From positions 1-25,752 of the IMG/VR virus record IMGVR_UViG_3300042540_000012: DNA of 25,752 nucleotides, one strand, 5' to 3'. Position 1 is the stretch's first letter; each line of letters opens with the position of its first letter. Below the pieces are notes generated by a model, which saw nothing but the letters and a program-made list of their open reading frames with translations, was not told the origin of the DNA and made no database searches. This DNA is from a virus. Shown piece by piece: positions 7,111 to 14,749 of this stretch. The position numbers and the translations under genes were made by a program.

Positions 7111-7650
7111 ATGGCTAAGGCAAAAAATTATATCAATAACAAAACTTTATATGGCGCCATGATCCATTACAAGAATGATTTGCAACATGCTCTGGAACGC
7201 GATGCAGATAAACCGCAAGTGCCTAACTATATTGGAGAATCGATTATCCTTATATGTAATAATCTTGCTAAGAAACCAAACTTCTCAGGATATACATACA
7301 AACAAGAAATGATTTCTGATGGTATCATGGATTGTATATCTGCAGTTGATAATTTTAATCCAGACAAAACAAACAATCCATTTGCTTATTTTACACAGAT
7401 TGCATGGAACGCCTTTCTTCGAAGAATACAAAAAGAAAAGAAACAGACATATATAAAACATAAGAATTTCGAGAACTCTCATTTGTTTAGCGAAATTGTA
7501 GAAAATTCGGGGCATGCTATGCATTTGAAATCTAATGAGTATTCGTCAGACATAGTGCGTTCGTTTGAAGATAAGTTGACTAAATCTAAAAAAGAGAGTA
7601 AACTTACTGGAGTAGAAAAATTTTCAGAGGTGGAAGAAAATGAAGAATGA
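7111..7650 (+). CDS. 55: Late-transcription sigma factor (gp55)
   Basis: This 179-residue protein matches T4 gp55 (185), the minimal sigma-family factor that directs host RNA polymerase to TATAAATA late promoters. The conserved core resembles sigma region 2: NNKTLYGAMIHYKNDL near the N-terminus, NFSGYTYKQEMISDGIMDCI in the middle, then NPFAYFTQIAWNAFLRRIQKEKK. The acidic C-terminus corresponds to the clamp-binding tail of T4 gp55, but the hydrophobic LDFLYE-type motif is not obvious; VEKFSEVEENEE is the closest. ATG 7111 is preferred over 7108 because GAGGA directly abuts the latter. Three exact late promoters lie in this window. Confidence 0.93.
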   Translation: MAKAKNYINNKTLYGAMIHYKNDLQHALERDADKPQVPNYIGESIILICNNLAKKPNFSGYTYKQEMISDGIMDCISAVDNFNPDKTNNPFAYFTQIAWNAFLRRIQKEKKQTYIKHKNFENSHLFSEIVENSGHAMHLKSNEYSSDIVRSFEDKLTKSKKESKLTGVEKFSEVEENEE

Positions 7651-7822
7651 TCATTTAGTACCTGTTGTCGTTCAGGATATTGTTAATAGATTAAACGACA
7701 AAAATATTCGAGAAAACGAAAGAGCAAATCTATTGCTACGTTTAGACGCTATTCGTGATTATGTTACGGCTGCTGTTGTAAAGGCAAGTTCTAAGAATGA
7801 AAATCGCTCTTTTAACCGATAG
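7640..7822 (+). CDS. Small hypothetical protein between genes 55 and 47
   Basis: This 60-residue, probably helical protein (QDIVNRLNDKNIRENERANL, then a second helix with RDYVTAAV) has no recognised motif. It overlaps the end of gene 55 by 11 bases and the start of gene 47 by 26 bases, and a GAGG lies upstream of its ATG, so it looks like a genuine coupled gene. Small genes in this slot are common in T4-like phages. The tight overlaps on both sides suggest its main selected feature may be its protein or the coupling it provides to gp47 translation. Confidence 0.72.
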   Translation: MKNDHLVPVVVQDIVNRLNDKNIRENERANLLLRLDAIRDYVTAAVVKASSKNENRSFNR

Positions 7823-8855
7823 TCATGCTGGAGTCCGTAATGACTCTCTAGTCTTTCATGACTATATGAAAAGGTTTTATGATAATGTATTCTATAGATA
7901 TATCGACGAAAATAATATTAAAACTGTTGTGCATTGCGGCGATATTGTGGATCGCCGAAAATATATCAACATCAATACTGCGTATCGTTTAAGAAAAGAT
8001 TTGATTGAGCCAGCTATTGAACGTGGTTTAGATTGGCATCAGATACTTGGTAATCATGACACGTATCATAAAAATACTAATGAGGTGTCATCTTTTAATG
8101 AACTTTTTCGTAAATATGAGATAAATATCTATGATAAAGCAACCGAAGTAATGTTCGGTGAAACCAAGATTCTATTAATTCCTTGGATTTGTGATGACAA
8201 TAAACAGCATTCCTTCAAACTAATTAAGGAAACAGATGCACAAATTGCTTTCGGTCATTTGGAACTGGAAGGATTTGAAATGTTTAAAGGATCAATCGTT
8301 TCTCATGGAGACGATCCGTCACTTTTTGGACGGTTTGATATTGTTTGTTCTGGGCATTTTCATCATCGTTCAAACCGTGGTAATATTAATTATCTCGGTT
8401 CTCCTGCAGAGTATACTTGGTCTGATTATAACGATCCTCGAGGGTTTCATATCTTTGACACAGAAACGAGACAATTAACATTTATTGAAAACCCGTATAA
8501 GATGTTTCATAAGTTCTGGTATAATGATGGAGATACTGAATTTGTAGACTCCGAAATCGACTATACACAATTTGCCAATAAGATAATTAAAATTATAATC
8601 ACTGAAAAGAATAATCCTTATTGGTTTGAAAAATTTATAGAGAATATTGAAAAACAAAATCCTGTGGACATACAAATCGTAGAAGATCATCTTAATCTTG
8701 ATTTGGAAGATGACGATGATATTATTGATGAAGCTGAATCTACAATTGAAATTTTCAAGAAGTATATTACTGGCGCCGAAGTAAAAGGCGTTGATAAGAA
8801 CAAATTAGAAAATAAAATTGTAGAGTTATATCATGAGGCATTGACAATTGAATGA
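7797..8855 (+). CDS. 47: Recombination nuclease subunit gp47 (Mre11/SbcD-like)
   Basis: This 352-residue calcineurin-like phosphoesterase matches T4 gp47 (339), the nuclease partner of gp46 in resecting DNA ends for recombination-dependent replication and host DNA degradation. Metal-binding motifs appear in order: DSHAG (8-12), a GDIVDRR motif near residue 49, LGNHDTYH, and GHFHHR in the middle of the protein. The acidic C-terminal part (DLEDDDDIIDEAE) is the likely gp46-contacting region. It overlaps the upstream small gene by 26 bases and the downstream gene 46 by an ATGA. Confidence 0.95.
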   Translation: MKIALLTDSHAGVRNDSLVFHDYMKRFYDNVFYRYIDENNIKTVVHCGDIVDRRKYININTAYRLRKDLIEPAIERGLDWHQILGNHDTYHKNTNEVSSFNELFRKYEINIYDKATEVMFGETKILLIPWICDDNKQHSFKLIKETDAQIAFGHLELEGFEMFKGSIVSHGDDPSLFGRFDIVCSGHFHHRSNRGNINYLGSPAEYTWSDYNDPRGFHIFDTETRQLTFIENPYKMFHKFWYNDGDTEFVDSEIDYTQFANKIIKIIITEKNNPYWFEKFIENIEKQNPVDIQIVEDHLNLDLEDDDDIIDEAESTIEIFKKYITGAEVKGVDKNKLENKIVELYHEALTIE

Positions 8856-10552
8856 TTCACTTTAAGACATTAAAATGGAAGAACTTCCTTTCGACTGGGA
8901 ATGTTTTTACAGAAATCGATCTAGCAAGCAAAGAGACTACGCTCATTGTTGGACAGAATGGGGCTGGGAAGTCTACGATTCTAGATGCATTGAGTTTTGG
9001 TCTTTTTGGTAAACCGTTCCGAAAGATAAACAAACCACAACTTGTAAATTCAATCACACAAAAGAACTGCCTAGTAGAAATAGAATTTTCTATAGGTTCT
9101 AAAGAGTATAAGATTGTTCGTGGTATAAAGCCAACTGTTTTTGAAGTATATCAGAACGGTAATCTTTTAAATCAAAACGCTGAGATGAAAGATTATCAGG
9201 AACTTTTAGAAAAACAAATTATCAAAGTAAATCATAAATCTTTTTCGCAGGTAGTTGTTCTAGGTTCAGCTACCTTTCAGCCTTTTATGCAGTTGTCTTC
9301 TGGTCAGCGTAGAGAAATTATTGAGGATCTATTAGACCTTCAAATCTTTACTGTTATGAATTCTATATTAAAAGATAAAGTTCTTATAAACAGTGAAAAT
9401 ATCTACGAAGTTAATACTTCTAAAAAACTGGTCAACTCTAAAATTGAATTGACTAAAAGTCATTTACAAGAACTTCAGATTAATAATAATAAATTAGTAG
9501 AGGAAAAAGAAAAAAACATAAAAGACACCAATAAAAAAATCCAAGAGTATACTAATAAAATTGATAGAATAACAAAACAAATAGAAATTTGTAAGAAAGA
9601 TATTGGCGACAATGATAGCGTTTCTAGAAAACTAGAAAAGCTCTCTAAACTTCGTCATCAGATAGAAGCAAAAGTAGCCATTCTAAATCAAGATGTTGTT
9701 TTCTTTAGTAATCACGAAAATTGCCCCACATGTAAACAAAACATTGATAAAAATTTTAGAGACAAAACTATAGAGGAAAAAACTTCTCAGATCAAAGATA
9801 CTGAAGAAGGGTTGAAGTTATTATCTTTAGAGTATGAAACTGCTAACAACCGCCTAAAACAAATTATGAATATGAACAATGATATTCAGAAATTTGAAAT
9901 GGAAAGAGTTGAATACAAAACAACAATAAATTCTTTAAACAAATATATCGAACAATTGAATCAAGAGATAGAAAATCTAAAAGATAAGAATGAAGTGGTT
10001 GATGATAAAATAGTAGACTACGAAAAAGAATTAAATGCGTTAGAAACTAGATATAATGAATTAAGCGAAGAGAAAGATGTTTTGAGCGCAGCAACAGTTC
10101 TATTAAAAGATACAGGAATTAAATCTAAAATTATTAGGCAGTATGTTCCTGTCATTAACAAATTGATTAATAAATATCTTTCTTCTATGGATTTTTTTGT
10201 TTCGTTTGAACTCGATGAAAATTTCAACGAAACAATTAAGTCTAGATATAGAGATGATTTTTCATACGCATCTTTCTCTGAAGGAGAGAAACAGAAAATT
10301 GATTTGGCTTTATTGTTTACATGGAGAGCAATTGCCAAACTTCGTAACTCGATAAGCACAAATCTTTTAATAATGGACGAAGTGTTCGATTCTTCTTTGG
10401 ACCAAAATGCAACAGATTATCTTATGAACATTATTCGCGAGATAGCCAAAGATAATAATATTATCATTATATCACACAAAGAACATTTGAACGAGAAGTT
10501 CAATAACGTATTGAAATTCGTGAAAAATAAAAATTTCTCTCAGATACAATAA
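8852..10552 (+). CDS. 46: Recombination ATPase subunit gp46 (Rad50/SbcC-like)
   Basis: This 566-residue SMC-like ATPase matches T4 gp46 (560). It has Walker A GQNGAGKST (about 34-42), long heptad-repeat coiled coils on both sides of the zinc hook CPTC (291-294), the ABC signature SFSEGEKQK in the C-terminal domain, and Walker B LLIMDEVFD with catalytic Glu near residue 510. With gp47 it forms the heterotetrameric end-processing complex. Its start overlaps the gene 47 stop (ATGA), implying coupled, balanced synthesis. A sigma70-type promoter begins 3 bases after its stop codon. Confidence 0.96.
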   Translation: MIHFKTLKWKNFLSTGNVFTEIDLASKETTLIVGQNGAGKSTILDALSFGLFGKPFRKINKPQLVNSITQKNCLVEIEFSIGSKEYKIVRGIKPTVFEVYQNGNLLNQNAEMKDYQELLEKQIIKVNHKSFSQVVVLGSATFQPFMQLSSGQRREIIEDLLDLQIFTVMNSILKDKVLINSENIYEVNTSKKLVNSKIELTKSHLQELQINNNKLVEEKEKNIKDTNKKIQEYTNKIDRITKQIEICKKDIGDNDSVSRKLEKLSKLRHQIEAKVAILNQDVVFFSNHENCPTCKQNIDKNFRDKTIEEKTSQIKDTEEGLKLLSLEYETANNRLKQIMNMNNDIQKFEMERVEYKTTINSLNKYIEQLNQEIENLKDKNEVVDDKIVDYEKELNALETRYNELSEEKDVLSAATVLLKDTGIKSKIIRQYVPVINKLINKYLSSMDFFVSFELDENFNETIKSRYRDDFSYASFSEGEKQKIDLALLFTWRAIAKLRNSISTNLLIMDEVFDSSLDQNATDYLMNIIREIAKDNNIIIISHKEHLNEKFNNVLKFVKNKNFSQIQ

Positions 10553-10554
10553 TA

Positions 10555-10583
10555 TTGACTAAAATAAAAATCGAGGTTATAAT
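10555..10583 (+). promoter_or_regulatory. Sigma70-type promoter abutting the deformylase start
   Basis: TTGACT (10555-10560), a 17-base spacer and a perfect TATAAT (10578-10583) form a near-consensus promoter. The -10 box ends one base before the deformylase ATG, so the expected start site (about 10590) lies inside that gene. It would therefore serve downstream genes, or a shortened deformylase product. Confidence 0.6.
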
Positions 10584-11051
10584 ATGAAACTAGATGATAG
10601 ATATCTTTTAGAACAATGTGAAGAATTCGATTTTAAAGATCCTCCCTTCGATCCGATCGATTTTGCGCAGACTCTCATCAAGTTCATGTATGAGAATAAT
10701 GGTCTTGGAGTGGCAGCAAACCAAGTAGGAGTGCCTTATCGTATTTTCGCTATGCGTGGAGCTCCAGAGAATTTTGTTTGCTATAACCCTAAGATAGTCA
10801 GTCAATCTAAAGACGAGGTAGTCCTCGAGGAAGGATGTTTATCTTATCCTGGATTGTTGGTTAAAATCAAAAGACCAACAGTAGTTCGTGTTCGATTCAA
10901 TACTCCTAATGGAGATAGTTTGACAAAACAGTTTATAGGTATGTCTGCTAGAGTATTTCAACATGAATACGATCACCTACAAGGTATTCGTTTCTATGAT
11001 AGAGCGAACAAGTTTCATCGAGATCAAGCAATGAGAAAGTGGAAACAATGA
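10584..11051 (+). CDS. def: Peptide deformylase
   Basis: This 155-residue metalloenzyme removes the formyl group from the initiator Met of nascent proteins. All three deformylase motifs are present: GLGVAANQ (40-47), EGCLS (83-87) and HEYDH (127-131), giving the Cys/His/His metal site and catalytic Glu128. Length is typical of compact phage deformylases. Phage-encoded deformylases are known from marine T4-like phages, where they may speed maturation of phage proteins. GAGG at 10574-10577 is the ribosome site and overlaps the -10 box region of the promoter. The stop overlaps the start of a 37-codon micro-ORF (ATGA). Confidence 0.96.
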   Translation: MKLDDRYLLEQCEEFDFKDPPFDPIDFAQTLIKFMYENNGLGVAANQVGVPYRIFAMRGAPENFVCYNPKIVSQSKDEVVLEEGCLSYPGLLVKIKRPTVVRVRFNTPNGDSLTKQFIGMSARVFQHEYDHLQGIRFYDRANKFHRDQAMRKWKQ

Positions 11052-11161
11052 ATCATTTTTTTAATTTCTATAAACTGAATTTAATGCTTGAATATTATGA
11101 ACAATGGTTTATAATAATTGTATTCGCAATGTTTGTTTACTGGTATATGAGAAAAAAATGA
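11048..11161 (+). CDS. 37-residue membrane micro-protein
   Basis: A 37-codon frame runs from ATG 11048 to TGA 11161. The product is highly aromatic, with one hydrophobic span from about residue 20 to 34 (WFIIIVFAMFVYWYM) and a short basic tail (RKK), giving a predicted single-pass protein with its basic end in the cytoplasm. Both ends use ATGA overlaps: its start overlaps the deformylase stop and its stop overlaps the next gene's ATG at 11158. This chain of couplings is the best evidence that it is translated. No family is recognised. It could be a real micro-protein or a coupling leader for the downstream gene. Confidence 0.62.
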   Translation: MNHFFNFYKLNLMLEYYEQWFIIIVFAMFVYWYMRKK

Positions 11162-11718
11162 ATATTTTCTATATTTCTGACAACCCCGTGGAAGCAGCCG
11201 AGTGGATGGTAGATCGTCATGTTGTTAAGATGATTCTCGAATCTGCTCAGCTGCTTTCCACAGCACATCGTTTACTAGACGGTCGAGAAATTCAACTCGA
11301 AGTGCAGGTTGAACAGGAAGATGGTAAAATTAAAACACGCAAGAAAAAATGGTGGTTACTAAATGACTCGCGCGAACAAATTATATATTCAGCTACGCAC
11401 ATCAATCACCCATCTGCTGTATGGGCTCGCAGTAGCGTCGAGAATTACAATTGGTTGGTAGATCATTTCTTTGCGTTGATGCAAGAGTATACCTATCGTT
11501 ATGAAAAAACGCATAAGTGTTATGGCGAGATTTCAGCAACGTTGGCTTCTCCTCCTAAAAATTTACAAGAATATGATATGACTACTATGCCTTCTTGTAT
11601 GGCTCCTGAATATATTATTGACTCTGATCCAATAATAAATTATCGTAACTATTATAAGATGGGTAAAACACATCTTCATAAATGGACGAAGCGAGAGGCT
11701 CCACATTGGTTAGTATAA
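11158..11718 (+). CDS. Conserved phage protein of unknown function
   Basis: This 186-residue protein starts at ATG 11158, which overlaps the micro-ORF stop. An in-frame ATG at 11104 lies inside the micro-ORF and lacks support. The N-terminus (MNIFYISDNPVEAAEWMVDR followed by HVVKMILESAQLLSTAHRLL) is a well-conserved pattern I have seen in uncharacterised proteins of T4-like phages. His, Asp and several Trp residues recur (HINHPSAVWAR, PSCMAPEYI, HKWTKREAPHW). I cannot name an enzymatic function. It overlaps the following oxygenase gene by 13 bases (37 if that gene starts at ATG 11682), tying it to the modification-gene block. Confidence 0.75.
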   Translation: MNIFYISDNPVEAAEWMVDRHVVKMILESAQLLSTAHRLLDGREIQLEVQVEQEDGKIKTRKKKWWLLNDSREQIIYSATHINHPSAVWARSSVENYNWLVDHFFALMQEYTYRYEKTHKCYGEISATLASPPKNLQEYDMTTMPSCMAPEYIIDSDPIINYRNYYKMGKTHLHKWTKREAPHWLV

Positions 11719-12287
11719 AAGAAACTATTATAATTGATGATGTGATACCTGAAAACTTACAAGACGAGTATCATGATATAGTATTGTCAGAAAGATCTTG
11801 GTGTTTTCTTAAAGATATGACTTATAGTAAGGGTAATATAAAATACCCTTCTTATGGGTTTAATATGTTATTTAAACATCCGGATTATGGAGTAGTTTCT
11901 TCTCTTTATGAAAGAATAAGCGTTCCTATCATCAACAGTTTATTAGAAAAAACTAATTTAGAAATAAACGATATTTATTTCAATAGGTCTTTTTTGCAAT
12001 TACCTTTGTCTCAAAATTTTTACAGAGATCAAAATGGGTTGCATGTTGATTTGTCAGAACCGCATTACGCTTGTGTATATTATTTAAACGATTCTGATGG
12101 TGATACAATTATTATGGAACAAACTATAGATAATACTCCTCCAGGATCGCAAGGAGTTGATGTTAAAATACATAAGAGAGTTACTCCCAAGAAAGGCAGA
12201 ATGGTTGTCTTTGATGGAAGAAGGTATCATTGTTCAAGTCAACCTACGGAAAGTTATAGAGCAATAATAAATTTTGACTTAATATAA
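11706..12287 (+). CDS. 2OG-Fe(II) oxygenase, prolyl-hydroxylase-like
   Basis: This protein of about 193 residues has the double-stranded beta-helix signature of 2-oxoglutarate/Fe(II) dioxygenases: HVD (about 113-115), a distal His in RRYHCSSQ (about 175) and the 2OG-binding Arg ten residues later in SYRAIINF. The TTG at 11706 is chosen because GAGAGG lies 7 bases upstream; ATG 11682 is possible but has no ribosome site. Members of this branch hydroxylate protein side chains or small molecules in phages. Location next to a TET/JBP oxygenase raises the possibility of a tailoring step on modified DNA, but the target is not visible from sequence. Confidence 0.85.
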   Translation: MVSIKETIIIDDVIPENLQDEYHDIVLSERSWCFLKDMTYSKGNIKYPSYGFNMLFKHPDYGVVSSLYERISVPIINSLLEKTNLEINDIYFNRSFLQLPLSQNFYRDQNGLHVDLSEPHYACVYYLNDSDGDTIIMEQTIDNTPPGSQGVDVKIHKRVTPKKGRMVVFDGRRYHCSSQPTESYRAIINFDLI

Positions 12288-12302
12288 GGATTATAGTATA
12301 AT
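12274..12302 (+). promoter_or_regulatory. Sigma70-type promoter overlapping the MazG-like start codon
   Basis: TTGACT (12274-12279), a 17-base spacer and TATAAT (12297-12302) form a near-consensus promoter. The -10 box overlaps ATG 12301. The expected start site, about 12309, is next to an in-frame ATG at 12310, so a leaderless or nearly leaderless message is possible. Confidence 0.7.
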
Positions 12303-12681
12303 GTCTAATATGTTCCAAGAAGTAAAAAAGTTTCAAACAGCAGTCGGACAGAATGTCAGCGAAGTTCCATATTTTCCAGATGAGAACGAACGTGTGTTGC
12401 GTCGTAAACTTTTAAAAGAAGAAGTAGAAGAGTATTTTGAAGGCGAAGATAAGGATGATCTAGAGAATGTCGCCAAAGAGCTTGCTGATATTATTTACAT
12501 TGTTTGTGGCACTGCTGCATCTTATGGGATTCCCTTGGACAGAGTCTTCAACGAAGTCCATAGATCTAACATGGAAAAATTAGTAGACGGTAAAGTAGTT
12601 CGTCGTGATGATGGTAAGATTTTGAAACCCGAAGGTTGGACTGCTCCAGATATTAAGAGTGTTCTATACGGAGATAAGTGA
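12301..12681 (+). CDS. MazG-like nucleotide pyrophosphohydrolase
   Basis: This 126-residue all-alpha NTP pyrophosphohydrolase carries the Mg-binding pattern E40-E41-x2-E44 and E60-x2-D63 (EEVEE then KELAD) typical of MazG/HisE-like enzymes. These hydrolyse NTPs or dNTPs to monophosphates and pyrophosphate. Phage MazG-like proteins are proposed to adjust nucleotide pools or ppGpp levels. Start is either ATG 12301 (AGGA 11 bases upstream) or ATG 12310 (initiation on a transcript starting at the overlapping promoter). Its stop overlaps the start of the TET/JBP gene, so the two are cotranslated. Confidence 0.85.
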   Translation: MSNMFQEVKKFQTAVGQNVSEVPYFPDENERVLRRKLLKEEVEEYFEGEDKDDLENVAKELADIIYIVCGTAASYGIPLDRVFNEVHRSNMEKLVDGKVVRRDDGKILKPEGWTAPDIKSVLYGDK

Positions 12682-14051
12682 TGGTAAGACGTATTGTTGC
12701 TCGTCAAAAACACGATTGTGAACATCTTCTTGGCACTTTCGTTGACGAGAGTCATTATGATATTTTGATCGAAGAAGATACTGATTGCTATATGCCACCA
12801 CTATGCGATCCGCTTACCAAAGCGGATTGTGGAACTAAAGAATGCGAAGATTGTGATAAAGGTAATGATGAATTACGTATCGCATTTAAGTTTCGCAAAA
12901 ACTATTTTTCTAAGGAAGAATGTGAACGAGCGTATGAAGGTCTAAGGCAAGCAGCCACTGAATCTCAAAATCGTGGTCTTGCTGCTGGCCCTCGTGGTGA
13001 CATGCTAGCATGTGAAGGTCGTGGTGGTCGAGATTGGGTTACTCCTTATCAACAGGAGATTTTAGACTTTCTTATGGATGATGGCGCAAAGGTAATTGAT
13101 GACAATTCAGTTGCATCTATTCGCGCTAAGTATGCAGATCCTAAATTTAAACCTGCAGATGAAACTCGTGGTACTGTATGGTTACGTTCAGAAGTCCAGA
13201 AAGTGTATCCGGAATATCATGGTTGGTTTGATAAATGGGTAGATGGTTTATCTAATAAACCAAACGAAGAAGTGCGTGCAGAGGCAAGAAAGGTTGCTGA
13301 AAAGTGGGCATCAACTACTAACTATGCAAAGTCAGTGTTTTCGGGCGTTGCTGGTTGGTATGATCGATACCCACGTATTCCGTATGGTCGTGCTACTGCA
13401 TACACTGAAAACCATCCAGAATTGTTTTCAAAGGCATATCCATTTCTCCAAACACTGAATAAAGGTTTTAGAGAATTACTTCCTTGGCGTTGGGGCAATC
13501 AGAAAGCTGCAGCAGATAAACTTGATCCAAGGTTTCTTGTTCCTGGAACAGTGTTTACTACATTGACTGTGAACAAGACTTTCCGAACAGCATGTCATCG
13601 AGACGCTGGCGATCTTGATTCTGGTTTATCTAATCTACTTGTCCTTGGTTCTGGAGAATATACTGGTGGTTATCTTATATTTCCTGAGTATCGTATCGCT
13701 GTTAATGTGCGTCCTGGCGATTTGTTACTCGTTAACAACCATGAGATTATCCATGGTAATACTCCTATCGTGCTTAATAAGCCTGATGATCCTTCTTGTG
13801 AGCGCATATCTGTAGTCTGCTATTTCCGTGAGAAAATGCTTGAGTTGAAATCATATGACTATGAATTGCTGCGTAAGCAATTTGTGGAAGAACGTCGTAT
13901 GAATAAAGATCATCCATTACATCGCCCATTGTGGAATGGGGTTTCTCCTGGAATGTGGGAAGAGCAAGAATGGTATGATTATCTTCACGCTCATGGAATG
14001 AAAGATCCTTACGGCAAAGACGAATTGGCTTCACTGGAGTCATTCTTCTAA
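12681..14051 (+). CDS. TET/JBP-family 2OG-Fe(II) dioxygenase acting on DNA bases
   Basis: This protein of about 456 residues has a C-terminal oxygenase domain (about 285-390) with the TET/JBP pattern: TVNKTFRTACHRDAGD with H and D iron ligands near residues 306 and 308, GGYLIFPEYRIAVNVRPGDLL, an HGNTP segment with the distal His near 358, and ERISVVCYFRE with the 2OG Arg near 375. This family oxidises the methyl group of 5-methylcytosine or thymine in DNA. The N-terminal third is extra and begins with a Cys-rich stretch (five Cys between about residues 36 and 58) that could bind zinc. ATG 12681 is preferred, with GGAG 7 bases upstream. The gene is followed by a TAATG overlap to the amidotransferase. 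Whether it hydroxylates T or 5mC is undetermined. Confidence 0.85.
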   Translation: MVRRIVARQKHDCEHLLGTFVDESHYDILIEEDTDCYMPPLCDPLTKADCGTKECEDCDKGNDELRIAFKFRKNYFSKEECERAYEGLRQAATESQNRGLAAGPRGDMLACEGRGGRDWVTPYQQEILDFLMDDGAKVIDDNSVASIRAKYADPKFKPADETRGTVWLRSEVQKVYPEYHGWFDKWVDGLSNKPNEEVRAEARKVAEKWASTTNYAKSVFSGVAGWYDRYPRIPYGRATAYTENHPELFSKAYPFLQTLNKGFRELLPWRWGNQKAAADKLDPRFLVPGTVFTTLTVNKTFRTACHRDAGDLDSGLSNLLVLGSGEYTGGYLIFPEYRIAVNVRPGDLLLVNNHEIIHGNTPIVLNKPDDPSCERISVVCYFREKMLELKSYDYELLRKQFVEERRMNKDHPLHRPLWNGVSPGMWEEQEWYDYLHAHGMKDPYGKDELASLESFF

Positions 14052-14749
14052 TGTGTGGTGTGCTTGGTATAGCATTAAGAGATGTAACTTCGGAAGATTG
14101 CGATTTAGTTCGCAATCTTTTTCTTCAATCCACGATTAGAGGAAAGCACGCTACTGGTGTATCATACGTAAAGAATGATAAGGTTGTTACAATTAAAGAA
14201 CCAGTTCCAGCTGATCAGTTTCTAGCTGATAAGGATATTTGGGATTGGGTCAATGAAGATGGTAATCTTTATTGCATTGGTCATGTAAGATATTCTACAA
14301 GCGACCTAAGATATAATCAGCCAATGGCAACTGATGAGTTGTCCATTGTTCATAATGGAGTAATCTCTCAAGAACCACCAGAGACTTGGGAAGAAACGTA
14401 TGGTTATAAAACAGAAACTGCTAATGATAGTGAACTGATTCTTCGAGCGATTGAAACAGGTCATAATCCTTTGATTAAATTTCATCCTGCTTCTATGGCT
14501 GTTTGTAAGATTGATAAAGATAAAGTGATCTCTGCATTCAGAAACGAAGCAAGACCTTTGTATAGAACATATATACAAAATAAAGGTTATCTGTTCGCTT
14601 CAACTGAAGATATTATTCACCGTAGTGGAATTGAAGGTATCATTAATAAAATGCATATGTATGAGGTTTATACGGTTACTCCACACCGAAATAGTTTTAA
14701 ATTTAATAATATGATATTCAATCATAATAAAGTGGAAGATCTACAATGA
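14051..14749 (+). CDS. Stand-alone class II glutamine amidotransferase
   Basis: This 232-residue Ntn-hydrolase begins MCGV, giving the N-terminal Cys nucleophile after Met removal, as in PurF, GlmS and AsnB amidotransferase domains. Further family motifs are RGKHATG, GHVRYSTS and a HNG motif with the oxyanion-forming Asn. No synthetase or isomerase domain is attached, so it should supply ammonia or a gamma-glutamyl transfer to a separate partner. The partner is probably the amidoligase whose start codon overlaps its stop (ATGA). It also overlaps the TET/JBP stop (TAATG), placing it in one translational unit with a DNA-base oxygenase. Confidence 0.92.
   Translation: MCGVLGIALRDVTSEDCDLVRNLFLQSTIRGKHATGVSYVKNDKVVTIKEPVPADQFLADKDIWDWVNEDGNLYCIGHVRYSTSDLRYNQPMATDELSIVHNGVISQEPPETWEETYGYKTETANDSELILRAIETGHNPLIKFHPASMAVCKIDKDKVISAFRNEARPLYRTYIQNKGYLFASTEDIIHRSGIEGIINKMHMYEVYTVTPHRNSFKFNNMIFNHNKVEDLQ

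Noticed and set aside
8840-8870. TTGACA at the gene 47/46 junction as a promoter
   Set aside because: No acceptable -10 sequence lies at 16-18 bases spacing. The same was found for TTGAC at 1302, 1862, 9453, 13563, 14973 and 22839.
10018-10359. Minus-strand 113-codon frame opposite the end of gene 46
   Set aside because: The plus-strand frame encodes the ABC signature and neighbouring conserved regions of gp46; the reverse frame has no motifs or start signals.
11104-11160. Upstream in-frame extension of the 11158 gene from ATG 11104
   Set aside because: It overlaps the coupled micro-ORF, lacks a ribosome site and adds residues unlike the conserved start of the protein.
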